The translations under genes were made by a program, and so were the position numbers. From the NCBI RefSeq assembly GCF_026015295.1, contig NZ_JAPDUW010000001.1, positions 62,001 through 126,000 on the forward strand: a DNA stretch of 64,000 nt, written 5' to 3'. Of this stretch, positions 34,320 to 45,200 are shown piece by piece. The DNA is from Segatella copri (lineage in GTDB: Bacteria; Bacteroidota; Bacteroidia; Bacteroidales; Bacteroidaceae). The notes beneath the pieces are model-generated. The model worked only from the letters and a program-made list of their open reading frames with translations, was not told where the DNA came from and ran no database searches. Positions within the stretch are counted from its first letter, which is position 1; each line of letters opens with the position of its first letter.

Positions 34320-35051
34320 ATGAAAATCGATGAATGGACATCAGAAGATGTACACACCTCAGGAGGTGGGGAATTCCCTCCTTGCGCTGGACTTACCTTC
34401 AACGTCCTCCCCGAAGCTCAAAGCACTGTTTCTGCTGAGAGTTCACAAACAGGGGTGTCCACTAGAAATGCACATATAGCAAGTAAGCCTAAAGTACAAA
34501 AAGAGGAAGAAATACTTCATTGGTATGCCTTACGTACTACTTATGGTAGAGAGAGAAAGGCATACGACTATATGACAGCCAAAGGCATCACGGCTTTCTA
34601 TCCTACCATCAAAACGGTAAAACTAATAAAAGGTAAGCGCAAAGTTGTTACCGAGTCACGTTTACCCAATATATTCTTCGCCTATGGTACAGAAGAACAA
34701 CTCAAAACTTTTGTTTACGACAACGTAAACCTCCCTTTCCTTCGTTTTTATTATCGTCACGTCCACGTTGGTCGCAGAATTGACAAAAGACCTTTGATAG
34801 TTCCTAATTACCAAATGGAAAGTCTAAAAATTATCTGTGCTGCCAATACGGATAATACTATCGTATCAATAGAAAAAGTACAGAAGTTCGAGAAAGGTCA
34901 GTTAGTAAAGATTGTTGATGGCGCGTTTAAGGGAGTGGTTGGTAAAGTTGCAAGGTGGCAAGGGCAACAGAGAGTTGGGGTTGTTGTAGATGACTTGGTA
35001 ACTGTTGTGACGGCATATGTGCCAAGTGCGTTTTTAGAAAAAATTATATAA
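34320..35051 (+). CDS. UpxY-family transcription antiterminator (NusG-like)
   Basis: This 243-residue protein has a NusG N-terminal domain (LHWYALRTTYGRERKAYDYM from ~65, LPNIFFAYGTEEQLKTFV near 120) and a KOW domain (KGQLVKIVDGAFKGVVGKV, ~195-225). That is the plan of UpxY proteins, which let RNA polymerase pass terminators in capsule operons of Bacteroides. Here it heads an operon of surface and RHS toxin genes instead of a capsule locus. The first ~60 residues are a polar extension that is not part of the NGN fold. It probably acts in cis on this ~16-kb transcript. Confidence 0.85.
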   Translation: MKIDEWTSEDVHTSGGGEFPPCAGLTFNVLPEAQSTVSAESSQTGVSTRNAHIASKPKVQKEEEILHWYALRTTYGRERKAYDYMTAKGITAFYPTIKTVKLIKGKRKVVTESRLPNIFFAYGTEEQLKTFVYDNVNLPFLRFYYRHVHVGRRIDKRPLIVPNYQMESLKIICAANTDNTIVSIEKVQKFEKGQLVKIVDGAFKGVVGKVARWQGQQRVGVVVDDLVTVVTAYVPSAFLEKII

Positions 35052-35118
35052 TTGGGGCAACATTGGTTACTTTTATATGATTAACAATGCAAATTAAATA
35101 TCAATCAAAAATAATAAA

Positions 35119-35445
35119 ATGAAAAAGTTACACTTACTCGTAGGAGTTTTCATTTTTATCGGGTGTCTTCAAGTCCATGCTGAGAAAAGCAGGGTCGCTA
35201 TGGAAAAATGGCAAACAGGTAATGTGGTTGGTAGTACAACGATATGCCGTTCTCCTTTGAGAAATTCTATTGATGTATATTATGATGACGAACTACGTCA
35301 AATAGAGATTTCCAGTGACGTGGGAGTTGAAGTTCAATTATTCCTATGTGATATAAATGGAAATACGTTGGACTATTCGCATTGCATAAATACAGTGTTG
35401 GATATACCATACCGATATAGTGGCATAATCATTCTACGCATTTAA
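35119..35445 (+). CDS. Small secreted protein, DUF3244-like
   Basis: This 108-residue protein has a signal peptide (KKLHLLVGVFIFIGCLQVHA) and a short beta-rich domain with IDVYYDDELRQIEISS and VEVQLFLCDINGNTLD, ending in YRYSGIIILRI. The pattern resembles the small DUF3244/secretion-domain-like beta sandwich proteins of Bacteroidales. Function unknown. It follows upxY by 67 bases. Between it and the next gene (35,446-35,763) there is only a possible 63-codon frame with a hydrophobic helix, which I do not call. Confidence 0.65.
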   Translation: MKKLHLLVGVFIFIGCLQVHAEKSRVAMEKWQTGNVVGSTTICRSPLRNSIDVYYDDELRQIEISSDVGVEVQLFLCDINGNTLDYSHCINTVLDIPYRYSGIIILRI

Positions 35446-35763
35446 AGTGAGTAATGGATTGCCACTGGTAAAATTACTATTTGATATTTTCCCAAGTAAA
35501 CAAACATAACAACACTCTTCGAGTGTAGTTAACATTTAATAATAGTAGCAAAAATATGAAAAAAACATTATGCACAGAAATCCTATTGGACACTGGGAGC
35601 GTGTTGCAACGACGACTTTACGCTGGAAGGTAATCTTGATACTTTTCATCAGTACATTTGCTTTTGCCAAAAATGCCCATGCATATGATGATTTACGGAA
35701 TAGTTTTCTTTCTTTTTTGTATTTTTGCCTCATTTTAACAATATGTAACCACAGTGTATAAGT

Positions 35764-36489
35764 ATGATGAAGACAGTTTTGAATACAGCTATATTTTCAG
35801 TATTATTCCTTTCTGGAGGAAACATGTCAGCGCAGGTTTCACCTATCCGGTTAGGTGTCCGTTTAGGTTGTGGAATGTCTGTCAACACAGGAATGGATAA
35901 AATCCTTGTTCCTGAAGACTATTATTCCAATTACAATTTCAAAGACAAGTGGCAGTTTACTCCAACAGTTAGTGTATTTGCCCAGTATCATGTTGATGGT
36001 TCCATCATTGGTGTTGAAGGTGGATTTAGCTATTGGCAGAAGGCATCACAGCTTGTCTATAATGATGATAAGGAGTTAAACTATAAGGTTACACCTCGTT
36101 ATAATTACATTGGTGTATCTGCTCTGCTGAAGATTTATCCTTGGCGCAAAGGCTTTAATATCTCAATTGGAGGGCGTGCGGGAGCCAATCTTAATGGCAA
36201 GGGCATATCTTACGAGAGTAATCAAGAAGACAATAAGTTTGCAAACTATCATTTTGCTACTGTAGCTGAGACGGAACGTTTGATGAAGGAGAAACTGACG
36301 GGGCAGCCAGATATTGCCGTTGGTGGTGGCTTTGGTTATGAAATTGGCAACCACTGGGCTTTAGATTTACGTTACTTTCACGGATTGAACACTACCATCA
36401 AGACAGAGCGTAATGACTATAACTGGGCAGAACATTCAACCCATGGACAGAACATAGAGCTTAGTATCAGCTATCTTTTTAAACTTTAA
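35764..36489 (+). CDS. Outer-membrane beta-barrel protein (PorT-like)
   Basis: This 241-residue protein has a signal peptide (TAIFSVLFLSGGNMSAQ) and alternating amphipathic strands (RLGVRLGCGMSV, PTVSVFAQYHV, IIGVEGGFSYW, YIGVSALLKIYPW, FNISIGGRAGANL, DIAVGGGFGYEIG) ending in LSISYLFKL with a terminal hydrophobic residue. This fits an eight-strand outer-membrane barrel of the PorT/OmpX kind. It lies five bases before a second barrel gene and may form a surface pore or anchor for the proteins encoded downstream. Confidence 0.8.
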   Translation: MMKTVLNTAIFSVLFLSGGNMSAQVSPIRLGVRLGCGMSVNTGMDKILVPEDYYSNYNFKDKWQFTPTVSVFAQYHVDGSIIGVEGGFSYWQKASQLVYNDDKELNYKVTPRYNYIGVSALLKIYPWRKGFNISIGGRAGANLNGKGISYESNQEDNKFANYHFATVAETERLMKEKLTGQPDIAVGGGFGYEIGNHWALDLRYFHGLNTTIKTERNDYNWAEHSTHGQNIELSISYLFKL

Positions 36490-36494
36490 CCCTT

Positions 36495-37580
36495 ATGAGT
36501 TTATCTATGAAGGACAAGAGCAACAGAAAAAAACGTTATATTCTGGCAGGAATCTTTCTTGGCATAGCTGCTCTTTTGGGTATAGAACGCTGTGTTAATG
36601 ACGAGCCAGAGTCTGAGCAGAGTATAGAACAAAAGACAGCAGACAAGGCTCCATCACTGTCTACTACACCACCTGTCTCTTCTTCTTTTGACAAGACAAA
36701 TGTGCAGAAGGATTCGGGACGTTCAGATTGTGTATATAATAAGCTGGGGAATTCATCTGTAAACGATAAAACAGCCAGTATGAAACACGAGAAGAAAGAA
36801 CCTGACAATGAACCTACTAATCAGAAAACAGGTGAATATGTTCTTGACAACTCTATGAATAGTCAGCCCTCTATCGTACAGGAGAATCCGAAAGAAACTC
36901 CATCTATGAGGACTTACTCTTTTCCTCACCATCATCTTTTTCGGATTGGACTTAGGGTAGGAGTTGGTTATTCCAGCATTTCAGGATTAAGCAGTATTAT
37001 TGAGAACTATGATATACGTCCTACTTTCACAATGAATGAACGTGGTGGTGTAAATCCTCGTATTGGAGTCTTTGGCACATGGCAATATCGCAGGTTAGGT
37101 GCAGAGTTGAGCATTGATTATACTCGTCTCTCCAGCAAGCTGACGGAGTACAAAAAAACTGAATATATAACCGAGACTACACGGTTTCATTATAATTTCA
37201 TTACTCCACAAATCTTGCTTCGTTTCTATGCTTTCCCAAAGTTCTATATGGGAGCAGGAATCAGTGCTGCTATTCCGTTTGGCAGCCGTAATATCGACTT
37301 CACCAATGACCGCATTGGGGAGGTATACCGACAGCAGGCTGAACGTACTCAGGATCATCTGAGAGAATCTGTCAAAGCACGAGTGACATTTATTCCTACC
37401 ATAAAGATTGGCTATGTTGATATAAAGAACGGTTTTGAGGCAGGACTGGAATACGGTTTCGGATTTAATGATGTGCTTCGCACCAGTGCCAATGACTATG
37501 GATATCAGGAGCGTATGAACAATCTGCAGACAGTCAGTCTTACCATTGGCTACAGTCTTCCACTTGGCAAAGCTAAATAA
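36495..37580 (+). CDS. Membrane-anchored protein with C-terminal beta-barrel domain
   Basis: This 361-residue protein has a basic N-terminus (KDKSNRKKR), one hydrophobic helix (YILAGIFLGIAALLGI), a polar Ser/Thr/Lys/Glu-rich linker (~35-140) and then a barrel-like C-terminal domain (LFRIGLRVGVGYSSI ... TVSLTIGYSLPLG) similar in pattern to the preceding gene product. The helix could be an uncleaved signal anchor; if so, the linker would cross the periplasm between inner membrane and outer-membrane barrel. This layout is uncommon. Function unknown. Confidence 0.7.
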   Translation: MSLSMKDKSNRKKRYILAGIFLGIAALLGIERCVNDEPESEQSIEQKTADKAPSLSTTPPVSSSFDKTNVQKDSGRSDCVYNKLGNSSVNDKTASMKHEKKEPDNEPTNQKTGEYVLDNSMNSQPSIVQENPKETPSMRTYSFPHHHLFRIGLRVGVGYSSISGLSSIIENYDIRPTFTMNERGGVNPRIGVFGTWQYRRLGAELSIDYTRLSSKLTEYKKTEYITETTRFHYNFITPQILLRFYAFPKFYMGAGISAAIPFGSRNIDFTNDRIGEVYRQQAERTQDHLRESVKARVTFIPTIKIGYVDIKNGFEAGLEYGFGFNDVLRTSANDYGYQERMNNLQTVSLTIGYSLPLGKAK

Positions 37581-37615
37581 GCCGCATTTTCGAATCATAT
37601 TAAAACAGTCTCTAT

Positions 37616-39175
37616 ATGAAACATAAATATCTCATAGCAGTTTTCTTCTTTATATCCACTCTTTCTGCTACAGCTCAGACCCCTGGTGGCGTAGATAAGC
37701 CAATGGTCTGGTCACGTGATTCTGCCTCTGTCCGTGTCTCTGCTGGTGCTGGTCTTACCTATATCGGCGTAAGTAAGGTATATGGCGAAAAGGAACAGGC
37801 AATATGGTCTCTTGGAAGCGGAAGATCTATTACCCGTATGCAGACAACCGAGCGTGCTGCTAACCTTGGTGACGGTACTTTTATGAATTATGCCAAGGAA
37901 TCTCTGCCTGAAATGCGACTTTACAGCTATACGACCTCTTCCAATATGAGCAACGGTCAGACTCTGCATATCGGTCGGAACGGGAACACTAAGCTGCCTG
38001 TAAAGAACCTTGATGGCAGAACAGTTGAGTATACAGTCTTCGATCGTCGCCTTTCTGATACAGAACGTTGCCGTGTGGAAAGCTACCTCGCATTGAAATA
38101 CGGCGTGAGTCTTCGCAGTAGTTACCTTAATTCAAGAAGCGAGGTTATTTGGAATGGGTATACCAACAAGGACTATAGCCACCGTATAGCTGGTCTTATC
38201 TCAGACAAAGCCTCTGCCCTGCATAAGACAAGAGCCAAGAGCTGTGAGGAAGACGGTTTCCTTACAATCAATATGAGCAAACCTTTTGAAGATGGTGAGA
38301 GTCTTCTTTGGGGTGACAACAATGGTAAACTTTCTTTCCGTCAGAGCAAGGCTTACGGCAAGTGGCTCGGTAGAAGATGGATGGATACAGCAACACGGAT
38401 TGACAAGCCCAATGTTGATGTTGTAGCTGATAGCAAGCAGCTACGCCAGATACAGCCTCTTGCAGAAGGTGAGAGCTACTATCTTGCCGTTGATCCTACA
38501 GGAACAGGTAGCTTTCCTGTCAAAACTCTAAGTTATCATAAGGCAAATACGACAGTTGGTGATAGTATTGTCTTTAAGAATATACCGTTAGGTAGACATG
38601 ATGTCTTCACGCTACGAGCTGCCAAAGATATGTTTACAACAATAGAAGTAGAGCAGCCAACGGAGAAGAGCGGCAGCACAGGAACACTTTCTGTCAGAGT
38701 AACAGGTGGTATTGCCCCTTACAAGATGACTCTACAGAGAGAACACATGTCTGTTTTCAATCGTACTACAAGCGACAGCATACAGTCTGCTGATGGACTC
38801 ATAGAAGGAAAATACCTTCTTACGACGACAGACCATGTGGGCAATAAGTCTGAGAATGAGTTTCAGATATCTAAGACGGGTATCACAGAAATTCCTTCCA
38901 TGAATCCTTCCGATGGAAATAGTGACTTCTTTGCGAATGTAAGTGTAAGTCCTAATCCAACGGCGAATGGATATTTCGGTGTCCAGGTGGAACTGAGCGA
39001 AGCTGCTCCATTGGACATGGCACTCTATACGGCGGGTGGAGCTCTTGTCAGTCGTCAGACGAATATGCCAGATACATATTTCTCCACTAAAGTCTATCTT
39101 CCACAGACAGGTGTTTACTTATTGACACTGCAAAGTGGTAGCAAAGAAAAGACATTTAAACTGGTGAGAAAGTAA
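37616..39175 (+). CDS. T9SS-sorted LamG-like surface protein
   Basis: This 519-residue protein has a signal peptide (YLIAVFFFISTLSATAQ) and a LamG/DUF8202-like region (~25-235; HIGRNGNTKLPVKNLDGRTVEYTVF, ESYLALKYGVSL, VIWNGYTNKDY). A beta-sandwich with VRVTGGIAPYKMTL (~350-400) follows, and then a C-terminal type A sorting domain (VSVSPNPTANGYFGVQVEL ... GVYLLTLQSGSKEKTFKLVRK). The last domain directs export through the type IX secretion system and attachment at the cell surface. It lies directly upstream of the giant RHS gene and may be a surface partner of it. Confidence 0.85.
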   Translation: MKHKYLIAVFFFISTLSATAQTPGGVDKPMVWSRDSASVRVSAGAGLTYIGVSKVYGEKEQAIWSLGSGRSITRMQTTERAANLGDGTFMNYAKESLPEMRLYSYTTSSNMSNGQTLHIGRNGNTKLPVKNLDGRTVEYTVFDRRLSDTERCRVESYLALKYGVSLRSSYLNSRSEVIWNGYTNKDYSHRIAGLISDKASALHKTRAKSCEEDGFLTINMSKPFEDGESLLWGDNNGKLSFRQSKAYGKWLGRRWMDTATRIDKPNVDVVADSKQLRQIQPLAEGESYYLAVDPTGTGSFPVKTLSYHKANTTVGDSIVFKNIPLGRHDVFTLRAAKDMFTTIEVEQPTEKSGSTGTLSVRVTGGIAPYKMTLQREHMSVFNRTTSDSIQSADGLIEGKYLLTTTDHVGNKSENEFQISKTGITEIPSMNPSDGNSDFFANVSVSPNPTANGYFGVQVELSEAAPLDMALYTAGGALVSRQTNMPDTYFSTKVYLPQTGVYLLTLQSGSKEKTFKLVRK

Positions 39176-39257
39176 TTCTCTTTTTATCCTTTATAAATTT
39201 ACCAACGCAAGTATATATACTGAGGACCTTTAGGTCTGAAACAAAATAGCAAGAATA

Positions 39258-42200
39258 ATGAAGTATTCTACACATTCATTCCTCCTTCCGTTCCTGTTGC
39301 TTGCAGGAATCATACTAAACTCCTGTAATGGTGGAAGTAATCGTTCTGCTAAAGAAACTGTAATCAGTGATTCTACATGTACTAATACAGTCTCTTCTGT
39401 ACAAAAAGATAGCATTCCCCGAAAGGCTACTTCCTTACGAAAACAAGTTAAGGACAGTGTACAGAACTCACCTGTGAAGAGAATCTCCGAAGAAATCGCA
39501 AGAAATCAAAAGGGGAATCGTGTAGATACTCACAAGCTGAACAGGAAATCTGCAAGAGTTTTTGCAGACTTAGGCAAACGTACCGTCAGCAAGTTCTTTA
39601 CCAACTCCGACAGCGATACGCTCAATGTTGGGCGTGCCCAGCTTGCCGTACCATGTGAGGCTATGGAAAAGGGTAAAGTTCTTAGTATTACACCACTTAG
39701 AAAAGGTGAACTATCAACCTTGCCTACGGGTATGGTGAACGTTACAGGTAGTTGTGATACATTGATGGCAAGAACAGATACGGTGTCTGGTTATCGCTTC
39801 TTACCTCATGGTAATCACTTCGTCCATCATCTGGCAAGTATCGCAGTACCTTACGACAGCACGTTGATACCGAAAGGCTATACTGTAGATGATATCCACA
39901 CCTATTACTATGATGAACTGCACCAACGCTGGACAATGCTCCAGTCGAAAGGTATTGATACTAAACGTGAGGTGGCAATGGCAGAGACTTCACACTTTAC
40001 GGATGTCATCAACGGTATCATTAAGGTTCCAGAGAGTCCCGAAACACAGAACTATGTCCCTACAGGAATCAGTGAGCTGAAGGCTGCTGACCCAGCAGCG
40101 GGTATTCAGCAGATTGAAGCCCCATCAGCTAATCAGAATGGTACGGCGTCACTGTCCTATCCTTTCGAAGTTCCTGCAGGGCGTAATGATATTGGTGTAA
40201 GTGCCGGCTTACAGTATAGCAGCGAGGGCGGTAGTAGCTTTGTTGGCTATGGATGGAGTCTTCCTGTACAGAGCATTGACATAGAGACCCGATGGGGTGT
40301 ACCACGTTTTGATGATAATTCAGAAAGTGAGAGCTATCTTCTCATGGGACAGCAGCTCAGTGACCGACTCTATCGTAGGACAGATTCTCTGGCAAGACAA
40401 GCTGACAAGCAGTTCTATCCAATGACAGAAGGCGGTTTCAGTAGGATTATCCGAAAGGGTAACAGCCCGAAGAACTATTATTGGGAAGTGACTGGCAAGG
40501 ATGGTACAGTCTACAGTTATGGTGGTCATGGTGGTCATGTCAGTGATGCAACTTCTCTTACCGACACCAAGGGTAACCGTATCAAATGGGCACTTGACCG
40601 TGTTACCGATGTTCACGGAAACTTTGCTGCTTTCCATTACATGAAGTCTGGCAATAACCTTTATCCTGAACGCTATACATGGACAGGATTCGGGGAGACG
40701 GAAGGACTGTATAGCATTGAATTCAATATTGACTCTATAGCCACAGACCGAAAAGATGTAACGAGTAGTGGAAGGCTGGGCATAATGCAAAAGGACAAAG
40801 GGCTACTCCGTAAGGTCACTGTGAAGAATAATGGTCAGCAGCTCCGCAGCTATACCTTAAACTATGAAGACGGGCCGTTTGGCAAAATGCTGCTAAAGAG
40901 CATTGATCAGAACGATAGTAGGGATGGTAAGGTTGTTACACAATCCTTTGACTATTACAATGACCTCAAAAATGGTCTTTTCTCTTCTAAGGCAGAGATA
41001 TGGAAGGCCGAAGGAGAAGATTACGAAGCATTCCTCAGCCATTCGGTTCGTGGGTGTGATGACAATCTTAGTATTCTTGGTGGTGGAGCATCAAAAAGCC
41101 ACACTACAGGTGGGGGAACAATGATAGGTGTAGGTTTCACTGGTGGAACAGTAAACGTCGGTCCATCTTTCTCTAATAGCAAAAGTTCAAATACAGGTAA
41201 AGTTGCTTTCGTAGATATTGATGGTGATGGACTGCCTGATAAGCTTTTCAAACAAGGTAACGAACTTTTCTATCGTAAAAACATGAGTGCAGATGGAAAG
41301 AATTTACTCTTTGGTAAAGCGTTACGGATACGAGGAGTAAACTCTTTCTCTGAAGGTAATAGTATCAGTCGTTCTCTTAATGCAGATGCTGCTGTTGAAG
41401 TTGGTATTACAAAAAAACTTGGTGCTTCTGTTGGAATTTCTTATACACATTCAAAAGATCAGGACAAGACTACCACCTATCTTTATGATTTCAACAGTGA
41501 TGGACTTACAGACATAGCTGTCAATGGTCAGGTCTACTTCAATCATATTGTAGACGGTAAACCTGTATTTAGTCCTGCAAGTAATGTGACTGCCAATCCT
41601 ATTATTGGTGAAGGATCACCTATTGATAAGCATTTTATTCCAGACTATAAGGTTATCCGTGACTCTTTGGAAAAGGAATATCCACTGAATGATGCCGTCC
41701 GGATGTGGTGCGCACCTTTTGCTGGCAAGGTCAACATACAAAGTACTATAAAAAAACTTAGCAATCAAGGTGATGGCATCATCTACAGCATTCAACATGA
41801 GAGCAATGGTTTCATGGTCCGCGACTCTTTATTACAAGCTGGTAGCAAAACCAACAATCTTAATTGTGATGTAAAAGTAGGAGACAGAATTTTCTTCCGT
41901 CTTCAGTCTCGATATGATGGTGAGGACGACAGAGTTCTTTGGAATCCTATAATTACTTATATATCTTTGCCTGTTGGCAAGGATAGGTATCTGTCAGAAG
42001 ACTTAAAAACATATAATAGCAAGACTGATTATATAGAAGGTGAAAACAATGTTGCTATATTTAATCGTACTGGTAAGGTTACGCTTCACGCTCCTTATAT
42101 GAAGGGGAAGACTTCTGATGATGTTACACTTATCGTCACACGCTTGGATCAACATGGTGAAACGATTGTAAAACGGCTTAAACTTCCAGCTGATAGTGTA

Positions 42201-45200
42201 GTCAATGGCTCCTACGATTATACTGATAACATAAATGAGAAAGATTCTATTTCATTCTTCTTTGAAATCACAACCACATCCCCAGTTGATTGGACAAAAG
42301 TACAATGGGCGGGTAGCTATAATTATGAAGATGACCAAGAAAGTGTACGTTTTGTTGCATCTCGTAGGATGTTCAACAAGCCTGTTAGTATAGCAGGGAG
42401 CAAAGTGTTGAAACAGGGTGTTACCGTATTGAATAGACAATACCGTCCTAAACTTTTTATTGTTCCAACACTATCCGTTGTGCGTGAAGATAAAAAGAAT
42501 GACACAGATACTGCTACAGTTTACCTCACTTTACATGATCAAAACGGACTTCCCGTATTGCACCACACCTGTCGTCTGAATACTTCCAATACGCTCAAGG
42601 TAGACACTATCATAGTTACAGACACAACACTTATCAAAAGATTAAATACAGGTAAGGTGACTGCTACTTTTGCAGTAAGTAACGAATTATCTAAATCTAC
42701 TCTTGCCAAAGTTAGTCTTTTACGCGATAGTCTTTCTTACCAAAGTGCCACATCTACAGTTGTTACTGCTGAACAGCGTGTTCTTGTGGATACGTTAGAG
42801 GCTTGTGTTTTCTCTGGGTATAACTCTGTTGATTATGGAAGGCTCTATCGAGGATGGGGACAATTTGCCTATAATGGCAATAAAGCCTATGCTACCCAAC
42901 CAATAGAAGTATCAGCACTGACCATTGACAGGGATAAATATAAGGATACAGCCGAGCATTATAAATCTACACACGATGGCAATCAACTTGCAAAGAGTCT
43001 TACTCCTGTCAACGAACAGCGTTTCTTTGTTATGGGATATGATGCAAACAAGAGGATGTATGTTGGTGGATCTGAGCATGTCTTTATCTCATTAGATACA
43101 ATCTGTAGTTCTCGTATCGGCGAGGATGCTATCATAATAGACAGTGTCCATTATACTAAGAATGCAGGTGAATTGTCTGCCCCTGTGCTCATGAGTGAGT
43201 CAAAGAGTAATGGCTATGGTGTAAGCGGTGGAATCTCCTATGCAGGACTCAGTGGCAGTAAGAGTACACAGACTTCTTATAGCAAGGTAGCTCTAATGGA
43301 TATCAATGGTAATGGTTATCCTGATTGGTTAGAGGAAGTGGATGGCAGTATTGTTACTCAATACACAAAAGCAACGGGTACACTTGGTGAAGATCGCATG
43401 AAATTAAATGTCAGTCGACCAAGATTCAAAGCAAGCTCTTCTACTGTCGGAGCAAATGGAAGTCTATCAAAACAAGCTTCGGCAAAGAACGCTTTAGCTA
43501 TCAGTATCAATCCTAAACCTCAAGACGATGAAACACCTGGCGGTAGTGATACGAAGAATTCATCCAATGGTAATGCCATCTCCAGTGTGTCAGTGAGCGC
43601 CAGCGGGAACTTTACTTCTGGTACCTCTCATACAGAGAGTGACTGGTTAGACATCAATGGCGACGGATTACCTGATATGCTCTTGGGCGACAAGGTGAAG
43701 TTTGGTCTTGGATATAACTTTACAAATGAGGAGAGTAGTGGTGTAACTTCGTTGGAGTCTTCAGAAAATAGCACATGGGGTGCAGGACTTGGTACATCCA
43801 TTGGGGTACTTGGTAATGCTGATATTTCTTTCGGTGTCAACGGAACAAAGACGACAACAAAATATAATGTATCTTTTATAGATATTAATGGCGATGGCTT
43901 ACCTGATATGGTAACTCGTAGTGGTGGAAAGTTCACTATAATGTTGAATACGGGTTCTGGTTTTATTCCTTATTCCGAAGAACAACAAGGTCGTTTCAAT
44001 GAGTCATTGGCAACGTCCGTTTCTCAATATGGTAATTTTGCTGTTTCCATTCCAATACATATTCTGTTTTTAAAACTAAGGTTTACAACTAAGGTTACCA
44101 AATCTTGGTCAAGTGGTGTTAGTTTCACAAGTGCAGCCTTGAGAGATATTGATGGTGACGGACGTCCCGACCTTATCATATCTGACGGGGCAAAGCAGCT
44201 TATCGTCTACCGTAACCTTACGGGCAGAACGAACATGCTGCGCTCTGTGACTCTTCCTTTTGGTGGACATATCCATATCGGGTATGAGCAGACAACTCCA
44301 AGTTACGACTTGCCGGGACGTCGCTGGGTGATGTCATCTGTTGAGACGACAGGTGGATACAAGGAGAACGGAGCAGTACGAAGCAGAAATACCTTTGAAT
44401 ATAGCGGTGGCTATCGTGACCGTCGTGAACGTGACTTCTATGGTTTCAAGCAGGTACGTACTAATCAGATAGATACAGAGAACGGTGACAGACTCTATCG
44501 TTACTCCGTACAGACCTATGGTAAGAACAGGGATTACTATGCTCATGGGCTTGTTACGAGTGAATATCTCTATACCGCTGATGGAAAGAAACTGCAGGGA
44601 TCTCTATATGACTACGACCTGAAGACACTCGTCGTTGGTAATAATACGACAGATGCTGTTGTCTTCCCTGCCCTAAAGACTCTTGTTCAGAGTAACTTTG
44701 ATGTAAATAGTGGGGACAGTCTGGCGGTTGCTGTCAGCAATACTTACGATGACTATGGTAACCTGCAGGGATATAAGGAAACGACAACAGCCTATAGCTT
44801 AGAGGCAAACATTAACTATCATAAGATAGCCGACAAGTATATTGTCAGTGTTCCGAGCCATATCGCTGTCAGCAGTGGTGGTAAGACTTATCGTGAACGC
44901 TCAACGAAAGTGGACGGCAACGGTGAGATAACGGAGATCATGCTCCATAACGGTGACAAGCCTTCTGTCTATAACATGACTTACGATGGCTATGGCAACA
45001 TCACACGCATGACGAAGCCGGAAAATTATAACCATCAGCGTATGTTCTATGCCTATACCTATGATGACCTCTATCATAGTCTTGTGACAAGTGTCAAGGA
45101 TGCATACGGCTATAGCTCCAGCACGGCTTATGATGGTCTTTGGAATGCTCCGTCTGTAACGACTGACCTCAACGGGCAGAAGATGGAATACACTTACGAT

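Noticed and set aside
35570..35761. 63-codon frame with a hydrophobic helix between the small secreted protein and the first barrel gene
   Set aside because: Weak start context, and an alternative ATG in another frame ends after 26 codons. It may be a decayed gene; support is too thin for a call.
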